Below are positions 45,236-53,110 of a DNA stretch of 64,000 bases, piece by piece. Each line of letters opens with the position of its first letter. Position 1 is the stretch's first letter. The stretch covers positions 1 to 64,000 of the forward strand of contig NZ_JABBGI010000008.1 in NCBI RefSeq assembly GCF_012927325.1, in the 5' to 3' direction. The translations under genes and the position numbers were made by a program. The notes under the pieces are model-generated. The model was not told the DNA's origin, made no database searches, and was given only the letters and a program-made list of their open reading frames with translations. Source of the stretch: Chryseobacterium antibioticum. Lineage in GTDB: Bacteria; Bacteroidota; Bacteroidia; Flavobacteriales; Weeksellaceae.

Positions 45236-45739
45236 ATGGAAGAGCTGAAATTCAGGAATGCTGACCTGAAAGATTTAGAGAAAATAGTGGAGATATACAA
45301 TTCTACGATCCCTTCAAGAATGGTAACCGCCGATACAGAAAATGTTTCTGTAGAAAGCAGAAAAGAATGGTTTGAAGAACATAATCCTGAAACCAGGCCT
45401 CTCTGGATCATTGAAAATAATGACCAGGAAACAATAGGATGGGTGAGTTTTTCTTCATTTTATGGGAGACCTGCTTACAATGGAACCGTTGAAATGAGTA
45501 TCTATATGGATGAATCATGCAGAGGAAAAGGGTATGGGAAGAAAGTAATGGAACACTGTATGATCATGGCCCCCGGTTTAGGGATAAAAACACTCTTGGG
45601 GTTTATCTTTTCTCATAATGAAGCCAGTTTGAAACTCTTCAGGCATTTCGGATTTGAAGAGTGGGGAATGTTTCCGGATGTAGCTGTTCTGGACGGGATA
45701 GCAAGGAGTTTGACGATTTTAGGAAAAAGAGTGGGATAA
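45236..45739 (+). CDS. GNAT-family N-acetyltransferase
   Basis: A 167-residue acetyltransferase with the acetyl-CoA-binding motif ESCRGKGYGKKVMEH (RGKGYG) and the C-terminal NEASLKLFRHFGFEEWG block. It is similar in layout to phosphinothricin/L-methionine sulfoximine acetyltransferases, so it may acetylate a small amine or amino acid. Substrate unproven. It converges with the broken GLPGLI gene. Confidence 0.82.
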   Translation: MEELKFRNADLKDLEKIVEIYNSTIPSRMVTADTENVSVESRKEWFEEHNPETRPLWIIENNDQETIGWVSFSSFYGRPAYNGTVEMSIYMDESCRGKGYGKKVMEHCMIMAPGLGIKTLLGFIFSHNEASLKLFRHFGFEEWGMFPDVAVLDGIARSLTILGKRVG

Positions 45740-45750
45740 TTGATACATAA

Positions 45751-45791
45751 AAACGGATTGCGCGAAGTCGGAGACTTCGTGCAATCCGTTT
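45751..45791. terminator. Hairpin between the GNAT gene and the GLPGLI pseudogene
   Basis: 19-bp stem with one G-T pair (45751-45769 / 45773-45791), loop GGA. Its inner core GCGCGAAGTC is the same as in the hairpin at 46661-46699. Its right foot includes the stop codon (45790-45792) of the GLPGLI frame. Confidence 0.75.
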
Positions 45792-46620
45792 ACAATTTAG
45801 TTTTAAAAGAAGGCTCCTTATCCTTTTCAATGTAAATGTAGCGGCTTTTTATCCCGTTCTGAAGCATTGACTTCTTTTTATTGAGCTCTTCAACAGATTC
45901 TATACTTTCGTTCTTAAAAGTAGCTTTCTGTCCGTTTTTTATATTTTCTGAAAACATTCTTGTTGGATTTTCATAAATGTCTTCAACATACTTATTGAAT
46001 TTCTCGTTGGAAATAGGGATGGCTGCTTTTCCGTAGTGGGTTTCTATAAATTCTTTGGTATCGTATTCGGTGTCCAGTTTTTTATTGCTGATCAGTTTAT
46101 AGATGAAATTTTTATCTGTGTCTTCCAGAATAAAGATCAGACCCGGAAGTCCTCTGAATTTATACGGACCTTCCTTAATGTTTACATCATTGGAAAACCA
46201 TGCATTCCATGTTCTGCCACCAAAATCGGTGGTTGCTTTTTGAAGCTTGTAACCATTGTATTCCTAGGTTTCCTGAAGCAATTTCCATTTCATTTCGTCA
46301 TTCGTACTGACAACGAAATAATCAAAAAAGTCCCTGTACCATTTGTTTTTAAAAGAATTGGGTGCCCTCTCAATCACCTGATCAGTTTTTGTACTGTATC
46401 TCGAAACAGATGCATTTGCGTTTTTATTGATGGAATCATAATCCGCAAATTTTTTGTCATAAAACTTGACAGATTTCGGACTGATATCAAGATTCATAAG
46501 ATTTTGTCTGTACTCTTCAGAAGCATCTTTCCGATACTGAAGTTCATAAATAAATCTGTTGGTCTGTGACTGGTAGAATGAACCAGCATACAAAGCGAGC
46601 AGGAATAGTATTTTTTTCAT
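45790..46620 (-). pseudogene. GLPGLI-family exported protein interrupted by an in-frame amber codon
   Basis: A 276-codon frame with signal peptide (MKKILFLLALYAGSFYQSQ) that would be a complete GLPGLI protein, except for TAG at 46264-46266 after KLLQET. The same frame continues without any shift (EYNGYKLQKATTDFGG) through the family motif FRGLPGLIF and ends at TAA 45790-45792. A single C-to-T type change (CAG to TAG) would explain it. As annotated by simple gene calling only the 118-residue N-terminal part appears. GLPGLI proteins are secreted proteins of unknown function. Either a recent pseudogene or readthrough. Confidence 0.85.
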
Positions 46621-46660
46621 GGTTTTTATTGATTCTGTTTAATAGCGTGACCAAAAATAT

Positions 46661-46699
46661 AAAAAGCTGCGCGAAGTCGAAGACTTCGCGCAGCTTTTT
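46661..46699 (-). terminator. Hairpin upstream of the GLPGLI pseudogene
   Basis: 18-bp perfect stem (46661-46678 / 46682-46699), loop GAA, T tract on both sides. On the minus strand it would end the MATE transcript after heptad element D. Shares its inner GCGCGAAGTC core with the hairpin at 45751-45791. Confidence 0.8.
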
Positions 46700-46717
46700 T
46701 AGCAAATTTTTAATGAC

Positions 46718-46880
46718 GTCAGGAAGCCTGAAGATGGAAGAGGTAAGTTTTTAGGACTAAAGAACAACTAAAGTCTTGCTTTATTCATCTCGTAAATTTC
46801 TTTATCACATCATTTTAGCAAACTGTATGAAGTTGTAAGCCTGGTAGTAACTTCCAGCCTCCCTCTTCCAGCTTCCAACC
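46718..46880. repeat. Heptad palindromic element, copy D
   Basis: Left arm 46722-46749 (GAAGCCT, GAAGATG, GAAGAGG, TAAGTTT), right arm 46846-46880 (reversed: GAAGCTG, GAAGAGG, GAGGCTG, GAAGTTA). The right end is 2 bases from the stop codon of the MATE gene at 46883. Confidence 0.8.
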
Positions 46881-46882
46881 TA

Positions 46883-48241
46883 TTAATTCTCCTTAATTCT
46901 CTTTGCAGACATATTTAAAAATCGCTTCACAAGGAAAACAGCTGAAACGGTAAGTCCCAATCCTAAAGCAATCCACATTCCGAAAGCGCCCATTTCTAAA
47001 GTAACGCATAAGAAATATCCCAAAGGAATTGTAATTACCCAATAGGCAATAAATGTATAGATGGACGGGATTTTCACATCCTGAAGGCCTCTCAGCATTC
47101 CTAAAGCCGTTACCTGAACTCCATCTGAAAGCTGGAATAAAGCAGCAATAATCATTAATTTGGAAGCCAGCATAATCACTTCAACCTCTTCTTTTTTAGT
47201 GAAGAAAGTAGGGAGGATGTTTCTTCCCAGAATGAAGACCAATCCACAGATACACATGAAAATAAAAGCTATTTTCAGGTTGTTGATTCCCACTTTTCTT
47301 AATTCAACAAAATTCTGTTCACCAAGCTTTTTCCCGATCATGACCGTGGAAGCCACACTGAATCCTACACACAGGTTGAAGGTAAATGAAGCCATACTCA
47401 ACGCGATCTGGTGAGAAGCAATATCATGAGCAGAGATCAGTCCACAAATAAATGCCGCTCCCGCAAAAGCCGTTACTTCAAAGAACATCTGTAAAGCAGT
47501 AGGCAGACCCAGTTTCACCATTTTATCAAACATACTTTTAGAAAAAACCTGAATTTTTAAAGAAAAATCTTTGATATAACGTCTTGTTTTTTTCTCTTTA
47601 ACTAATACTACGTAAAGGAAAACCACCATGAATATTCTGGAGATCAGTGTTGCTAGAGCCGATCCTTTTACCCCCATCTCAGGGAAGATCCAAAGTCCTT
47701 TGATGAAGACATAGTTCAGGATAATATTGATGACATTGGCAATGATTGTAGCCTTGGTAACGCCTATGGTATAGGAAAGACCTTCAGAAACTTCGCGGAG
47801 CGTCTGAAATGCCATAAACGGGATCATACTGATTGCCATGATACCCAGGAAGTCTACCGTATTGGGAATGATCTTCGCAGGCTGCCCGGACTGATAGAGT
47901 AGTGGCATCCCTAGAAGTAAAAGTGCCATTAAAATAATTCCTACAGACATATTGATGACAAATCCATGGCTGAATACAGAATTAATCGTTCCGTGATCCT
48001 GCTTGGATTGAGCTTCTGAAACCAATGGCGGGATTGCAAATGAGAATCCAAGAGCCAATACAAACACTGAGAAAAATACAGCATTTCCCAATGAAACGGA
48101 AGCAAGGGCATCCGCACCTAAAAGTTTTCCGACAATAATGTTGTCGAACAAATTCACCGAGACCTGCCCCACCTGCGTAAGCATTACAGGAAGAGCCAGA
48201 GTCAGGCACTCTTTCGTATAGTTTTTGTTTAAAAAGTTCAT
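46883..48241 (-). CDS. MATE-family multidrug efflux transporter
   Basis: A 452-residue protein with 12 predicted membrane helices in two MatE halves (starting ECLTLALPVMLTQVGQVSVNLFDNIIVGKLLGADALAS). It would export cationic or drug-like compounds using a Na+ or H+ gradient. It lies 105 bases downstream of the sigma-54-type regulator gene, separated by a terminator. Substrate unknown. Confidence 0.88.
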   Translation of the reverse strand: MNFLNKNYTKECLTLALPVMLTQVGQVSVNLFDNIIVGKLLGADALASVSLGNAVFFSVFVLALGFSFAIPPLVSEAQSKQDHGTINSVFSHGFVINMSVGIILMALLLLGMPLLYQSGQPAKIIPNTVDFLGIMAISMIPFMAFQTLREVSEGLSYTIGVTKATIIANVINIILNYVFIKGLWIFPEMGVKGSALATLISRIFMVVFLYVVLVKEKKTRRYIKDFSLKIQVFSKSMFDKMVKLGLPTALQMFFEVTAFAGAAFICGLISAHDIASHQIALSMASFTFNLCVGFSVASTVMIGKKLGEQNFVELRKVGINNLKIAFIFMCICGLVFILGRNILPTFFTKKEEVEVIMLASKLMIIAALFQLSDGVQVTALGMLRGLQDVKIPSIYTFIAYWVITIPLGYFLCVTLEMGAFGMWIALGLGLTVSAVFLVKRFLNMSAKRIKEN

Positions 48242-48284
48242 AATAGTTTATGATTCATATAAAATTTAATATTTAAAAATAAGG

Positions 48285-48318
48285 CAAAAAAAAATTTGCA
48301 GTAGGGCTACTGCAAATT
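48285..48318 (-). terminator. Terminator of the sigma-54-type response regulator gene
   Basis: 12-bp perfect stem (48293-48304 / 48307-48318), loop GG, with a T run in the minus-strand direction, 29 bases past the stop codon. Confidence 0.85.
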
Positions 48319-48346
48319 GTTATAATATATTTAATGTTCAATTAAA

Positions 48347-49531
48347 TTATTTCCTTACAAAACTTGCAACATCCTCCTCGGAAACAGAATTTCCGCCAAG
48401 AATAATTAATCTTTCCACCACGTTTCTCAGTTCTCTGATATTTCCAGTCCATGAAAGAACTTTAAGCGCGTCAATCGCTTTATCATCAAATTTTTTCACG
48501 GCAGTACCATGTTCATCGGCAATCATACCGGAAAAATGATCTACTAATAATTTGATATCTTCTTTTCTGTCATCCAATGGCGGAACATAGATTTCAATCA
48601 CAGAAAGCCTGTGGTAAAGGTCTTCCCTGAACTTTCCTTCTTCAATTTCCTTCTGCATGTTTTTATTCGTTGCTGCAATCACTCTTACATCAACTTTTAT
48701 TTCTTTATCGCTTCCCACAGGAGAAACTTTGCTTTCCTGCAATGCTCTCAAGACTTTAGCCTGGGCAATAAGGCTCATATCTCCGATCTCATCCAAAAAG
48801 ATAGTACCTCCGTTGGCTTGCTCAAATTTCCCTTGCTTATCCTTAATAGCTCCTGTAAAAGAACCCTTTACGTGTCCGAAAAGCTCAGATTCAATAAGCT
48901 CAGATGGAATAGCCGCACAGTTGACTTCAATCATTGGACCTCTTGCACGCTCACTTTGGTTGTGAATCGCGTGGGCTACCAATTCTTTTCCTGCGCCGTT
49001 CGGTCCTGTAATCAGAACTCTGGCATCAGAAACCGCTACTTTTTCGATCATATCCTGGATTTTTTTCAAAGCAGGAGAATCACCGATCATCTGGTATTTT
49101 TTGTTGACCTTTCTCTTTAAGGTCTTATTTTCAGTTTGAAGATTTTTATTTTCCTTTTTAAGACTTTCTTTCGCTAAAGCATTTTTTACACTTGTGATCA
49201 GCCTGTTGATGTCGATAGGTTTGGAAATAAAGTCATATGCACCTTCCCTTAAACAGGAAACAGCAGAATCAATATCCGCGTGACCTGAGATCATGATAAA
49301 TGTGCTTTCAGGTTTCAACATGATACTTTGCTTTAAAAGCTCTGTTCCTGAAAGTTTAGGCATCTTGATATCAGAGATCACCAATGCGAAATCTTCTTTT
49401 TCTATCTGTTTGTAGCCTTCAAGGCCATCTTCAGCGATAACAAATTCGTATTCGGTAAGTTCATCAGAAAGGATACTGTGTAATACTCCCGAGATTGCTT
49501 TTTCGTCTTCTACAATAAGGATTTTTTGCAT
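48347..49531 (-). CDS. Sigma-54-type AAA+ response regulator without C-terminal HTH
   Basis: A 394-residue NtrC-like protein. Receiver domain 1-120 with phospho-acceptor D54 and K104; a coiled linker (about 120-145); AAA+ domain with Walker A GPNGAGKE (176-183), the sigma-54 contact loop GSFTGA (Ser in place of the usual Ala) and TIFLDEIGD. It ends just after GNIRELRNVVERL and SEEDVASFVRK, so the Fis-type DNA-binding helix pair of usual 440-480-residue regulators is absent. It may act from solution or through a partner. No histidine kinase is adjacent. Confidence 0.88.
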   Translation of the reverse strand: MQKILIVEDEKAISGVLHSILSDELTEYEFVIAEDGLEGYKQIEKEDFALVISDIKMPKLSGTELLKQSIMLKPESTFIMISGHADIDSAVSCLREGAYDFISKPIDINRLITSVKNALAKESLKKENKNLQTENKTLKRKVNKKYQMIGDSPALKKIQDMIEKVAVSDARVLITGPNGAGKELVAHAIHNQSERARGPMIEVNCAAIPSELIESELFGHVKGSFTGAIKDKQGKFEQANGGTIFLDEIGDMSLIAQAKVLRALQESKVSPVGSDKEIKVDVRVIAATNKNMQKEIEEGKFREDLYHRLSVIEIYVPPLDDRKEDIKLLVDHFSGMIADEHGTAVKKFDDKAIDALKVLSWTGNIRELRNVVERLIILGGNSVSEEDVASFVRK

Positions 49532-49538
49532 AGTTGCA

Positions 49539-49546
49539 AATTTAGA
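49539..49546 (-). promoter_or_regulatory. -7 promoter box of the response regulator gene
   Basis: TAAATTTG on the minus strand, only 8 bases before the start codon, implying a near-leaderless mRNA. Confidence 0.45.
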
Positions 49547-49587
49547 TTTTTTGATTCAATTATTAGCAAAAACCATACCTAAATATA

Positions 49588-50247
49588 CTATTTTGAGTAA
49601 TCTCTTCTGCCAAAAATAGCAGATCCAACCCTCACAGAATTGGCACCACATTCAATGGCAGCAGGGAAATCATCACTCATTCCCATAGATAAAGTTTTAA
49701 GAGTTTTTAATTGATTTAATTCATCAAAAAGTCCTTTTAAAACTAAAAATTCTCTTTTTACCTGTTCTTCATCATCAGTAAAAGTAGCCATTCCCATTAA
49801 TCCGGTTATCTCAACATTGGAAAGTTTTCCGTCAATATATTTTTGAAACAAGGCTTTCGCCTCATCGATCTCAAGTCCGAATTTTGTTTCCTCTGCTGCT
49901 ATTTTTACCTGAAGCAGTACTTTAATGATTCTGTTGTTTTTACCCGCTTCTTTACTGATTTCGGCCAGAAGTTTTTCAGAGTCTACACTTTGGATCGTAT
50001 CAATGAATGGGGCAATATATTTAACCTTATTCGTCTGTAAATGTCCGATCAGGTGCCATTCTATATCTTTAGGCAGGAGAGGATATTTCTCCATAAGCTC
50101 CTGAACTTTGTTTTCACCAAAGACTTTCTGTCCCAGATTATAAACCTGCTGAACCGCCTCAACCGGATGCGTTTTTGAAACTGCCACAAGCTGAACTCCC
50201 AATGGAAGCTGGTTTTTTATCGCTGTATAATTTTCTTTAATATCCAT
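49588..50247 (-). CDS. YggS-family pyridoxal-phosphate homeostasis protein
   Basis: A 219-residue PLP-binding TIM-barrel protein. The PLP Lys is in VAVSKTHPVEAV, HLIGHLQTNKV and the GMSDDFPAAIECGANSVRVGSAIFG end block are intact. It keeps PLP and amino acid pools balanced and has no known catalytic reaction. Normal family length; 56 bases upstream of the response regulator gene. Confidence 0.92.
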   Translation of the reverse strand: MDIKENYTAIKNQLPLGVQLVAVSKTHPVEAVQQVYNLGQKVFGENKVQELMEKYPLLPKDIEWHLIGHLQTNKVKYIAPFIDTIQSVDSEKLLAEISKEAGKNNRIIKVLLQVKIAAEETKFGLEIDEAKALFQKYIDGKLSNVEITGLMGMATFTDDEEQVKREFLVLKGLFDELNQLKTLKTLSMGMSDDFPAAIECGANSVRVGSAIFGRRDYSK

Positions 50248-50299
50248 GAATGCAAATTTCTGAATTTTAAAAGCAAAAAACTAATGAATCTGTAAAATA

Positions 50300-50420
50300 G
50301 TTGCTGACTGTTGCCCTTTGCTGGTTTGCCCGTTACTTGTTGTCAGTTTAGCGCTAATGTAATTTATCCCATGTATCATTAAATTGTTACATTGCTACAC
50401 TGATACATTGTTACATTAAT
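50300..50420. repeat. Heptad plus octad array at the deacetylase stop codon
   Basis: 50300-50346 shows 7-base steps (CTGTTGC, CCTTTGC, TGGTTTG, CCCGTTA, CTTGTTG). 50384-50420 shows 8-base steps (ATTGTTAC, ATTGCTAC, ACTGATAC, ATTGTTAC), partly complementary to 50356-50383. The stop codon of the deacetylase gene (50416-50418) lies inside the octad array. Confidence 0.65.
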
Positions 50421-51282
50421 TAAGAATATCATTAATCTTCGGATACTGAGAAATTTTTCTGAACACAAATTTGTTGCTTTTCTGAAGCTTTTCGATAAAC
50501 ATATCCAGCTCGTTGATAGAATCTGCATCTCTCAGGTACTGATCATGCGTAAGAAAAACAAGGTGTCTGGATGTTTTTTCAAGATCATTCAGGAAGATGC
50601 TGTCTACTTTTTTGATCATGGCTTCGTGGCTGCCTTTCAGGGTCATTTTTTGGGAAGGTCTCCACTCAAGATCCCATCCGATGACTTTGTAACCCGCTTT
50701 TTGAAGACCATTGGCCGCGTTTGTAGAGCTTTTAATATCGGTCACATTAATATTGTTTAGCCTCCAGATATTTCTACCCGGAGTTCTTGCTATTTTATCA
50801 TGAAGCTTAAGACTGTCTTTGGCGATATCAAAATCACGAACTACTGCATCAGCACTTTTGTAGAAATCTGTGTATTTGTTGTGGGCGTGGGTAAAACTGT
50901 GATTGGCCAGTTCGATCAATGGATTGCTTTTTAAAAGTTCCAGGTCATCTTTCTGTCTCTTGCTTCCATAGGCGTGTTTTCCTACCAGAAATGCCGTGGC
51001 GCACACGTTTCTTTTATTTAAAATTTTAAGAAGATTTTCCGTACCCTGGTTAGGGCCATCGTCAAAAGTAAGATAGATAATTCTTTTATCGGTTTCTACG
51101 CTCTCATCATCTATTTTGGGGACCATTTGTGTGGTGGGATGTTCCTGTGAGGTTATTTTTTCAAATTCTTTCACATCGGTTTTGCCATTACAGCTGTTGA
51201 ATACAATTGAGGCCGCACTCATCAATGCAGTCATCCCAAGAAAAGTCATGTTTCCTGACTTTCCCCCAAATTTTTTTTTCAT
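50416..51282 (-). CDS. Polysaccharide deacetylase (NodB-type) lipoprotein
   Basis: A 288-residue carbohydrate esterase family 4 protein. The N-terminus ends in a lipobox-like FNSC (Cys31). The motifs are visible: YLTFDDGPN (catalytic base and metal Asp), NHSFTHAH (metal His pair), RTPG, and FLTHDQ. It would remove N-acetyl groups from peptidoglycan or another amino-sugar polymer at the envelope. Its stop codon is part of the octad array at 50384-50420. Confidence 0.85.
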   Translation of the reverse strand: MKKKFGGKSGNMTFLGMTALMSAASIVFNSCNGKTDVKEFEKITSQEHPTTQMVPKIDDESVETDKRIIYLTFDDGPNQGTENLLKILNKRNVCATAFLVGKHAYGSKRQKDDLELLKSNPLIELANHSFTHAHNKYTDFYKSADAVVRDFDIAKDSLKLHDKIARTPGRNIWRLNNINVTDIKSSTNAANGLQKAGYKVIGWDLEWRPSQKMTLKGSHEAMIKKVDSIFLNDLEKTSRHLVFLTHDQYLRDADSINELDMFIEKLQKSNKFVFRKISQYPKINDILN

Positions 51283-51547
51283 AAAGATAATGGAGATTTA
51301 AATAGTTAAAAATCGTTAAAATATTGCTGAAATGTTAACAAATTACATGCCATGATCTGTTAAATTTCTACTTTTTAATTTTATTTTAAGAACTTTATTT
51401 TAAAGCAAATTTTGAATAAAAAAGCAGGTCGGTAGATTATGTTTTTGAATTCTTTTGTTTTAACATTTATAAATGTTAATTCCATTTATTTTATCTATTT
51501 GTATTGAGGTTTTCTTATTCTTCCTATATTCGGGAATTATTTATCTG

Positions 51548-52372
51548 ATGAATTTTAAATATTTATTTATTCTTCTGGCTACGGCCAATTTATCTGCTCA
51601 GAAGATTTCCGGAACCATTTTTTCTGAAAAACATCAACCTATTGCAGATGCCAGGATTGGAATCGAAAATGAAGATATCGGAAGTATTACGAATGAAGAA
51701 GGAAAGTATGTTGTTGATCTTACAGGTATAGATAGAAATAGAATATTGAAGGTCTATGTAAATGGATACGAGCCTTTTTACGTGAAGATTTCAGATTTTG
51801 AAGCATTACAGAAATATGATATTTCGCTTAATAAAAAAATATTCGAAATTGAAAATGTGAATATTACCCCAAAGAAATATATCCAGAAGAACTTTGGAAC
51901 CAGAAATTCAAAAAGAGGGTATTGTGGATATGATTCTGAAGATCCGAAGAAAATATTCAGGGAATACGCAATTAAGATTAAAAACAGGAGAAAATTAAAG
52001 GTAAAAAAGATCAATCTTAATCTTTCCTTTTTCGCGATTGAGAAGCCTGTTACTCTGATTTTTGATATTCAGCAATCTGCAGGCGATTTTCCGGGAAAAT
52101 CGGTTGTGAGTGAAACCCTGAAACTTACGATAGCAAAAGAAGATATCCGGGATAATACGATCTCTCTTGATGTGAATGATAAAAGTATCTGGCTGAATGG
52201 GGATTTCTTTGTTTCCGTGCGGGTTTCTGAAGATTTTAGAGGGAAGCTTTTTTTAGGAGGAAATATTTTTGCGTTTTCTAAAAATACCTATTACAGAAAT
52301 TATTTTGGAGAATGGAAAAAGTTCTCGGCAGGAGAACCTTCTATTAATGTGGATGTTTTAATAGAGAAATAA
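51548..52372 (+). CDS. Exported protein with carboxypeptidase-regulatory-like domain
   Basis: A protein of about 274 residues beginning MNFKYLFILLATANLSAQ, a good signal peptide; a longer frame starting at 51473 adds a hydrophobic leader that looks non-coding. Residues about 18-100 form a CarboxypepD_reg-like beta-sandwich (ISGTIFSEKHQPIADARIGIENEDIGS). The rest is unassigned beta-rich sequence. Function unknown. It converges with the DUF72 gene, 4 bases apart. Confidence 0.7.
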   Translation: MNFKYLFILLATANLSAQKISGTIFSEKHQPIADARIGIENEDIGSITNEEGKYVVDLTGIDRNRILKVYVNGYEPFYVKISDFEALQKYDISLNKKIFEIENVNITPKKYIQKNFGTRNSKRGYCGYDSEDPKKIFREYAIKIKNRRKLKVKKINLNLSFFAIEKPVTLIFDIQQSAGDFPGKSVVSETLKLTIAKEDIRDNTISLDVNDKSIWLNGDFFVSVRVSEDFRGKLFLGGNIFAFSKNTYYRNYFGEWKKFSAGEPSINVDVLIEK

Positions 52373-52376
52373 ATAC

Positions 52377-53105
52377 TTACTCTAAAATTTTCTTGAGATA
52401 CAGTGCATTTTTAATCGCAGCAGTTCCCCAGGTATTATTTAAAAATATAAATGCTTTTCTTTCGGAATGTTTGATTTTATCTGCGAGAGTATCTATAAAC
52501 TCCGAGCTGTACTCCGATTTGTAAAGAACTAGCTTTCCGTGGAGCCTATAGTACAAAATATCAGCATGATTGATGATCATATCCTCAGGAAGATTTCCCG
52601 GAAAGCTTACTCCAGAAAACACAATATTATTTTCTTTTAAAAGACTGAAAATTTCCTCTGTCCACCAGGATTCATGACGAAATTCAATGACGTTTGGATA
52701 ATTAAAATCGAAACTGGCCAAAATCAGATCTATATTTTCCTGGGATTTTTTGAAAGATGGCGGAAACTGATACAGAAACCCGGCAAGCTTTTCTTTTAAG
52801 TGAGTCTCAATATGCGCACAAAATTCTGAAACGTCTTCTTTAGATTCTTTCATACGTTTTTCATGGGAAATGGCTTTCGGAATTTTGATGAAGAATTTAA
52901 AATCATCGGGCGTTTCATCATGCCATTTCAAAAGTGTTTTGGCGGTAGGTTTTCTGTAAAAGGTAGAATTGATCTCTACCGTATTGAAAACCTGAGAATA
53001 TAAGGTAAGAAAGTCTTTACTTTGGGCGTTTTCAGGATATAGCGACCCTTTCCAGTCGTTATTATAAAATCCCGAGCATCCAATGTAAAGACTTTCTTTT
53101 TTCAT
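52377..53105 (-). CDS. DUF72-family protein
   Basis: A 242-residue TIM-barrel-like protein starting YIGCSGFYNNDWKG, with FNTVEINSTFYRKPTAKTLLKWHDETP and the WGTAAIKNA end block typical of DUF72. Biochemical function is not established. It starts 5 bases after the copper ATPase stop codon, so it is in the same transcript. Confidence 0.85.
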   Translation of the reverse strand: MKKESLYIGCSGFYNNDWKGSLYPENAQSKDFLTLYSQVFNTVEINSTFYRKPTAKTLLKWHDETPDDFKFFIKIPKAISHEKRMKESKEDVSEFCAHIETHLKEKLAGFLYQFPPSFKKSQENIDLILASFDFNYPNVIEFRHESWWTEEIFSLLKENNIVFSGVSFPGNLPEDMIINHADILYYRLHGKLVLYKSEYSSEFIDTLADKIKHSERKAFIFLNNTWGTAAIKNALYLKKILE

Positions 53106-53110
53106 GATTT

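Noticed and set aside
46036..46569. A 177-codon plus-strand frame opposite the GLPGLI gene
   Set aside because: It is antisense to a recognisable protein-coding frame and its translation is Phe/Cys/Ile-rich shadow sequence.
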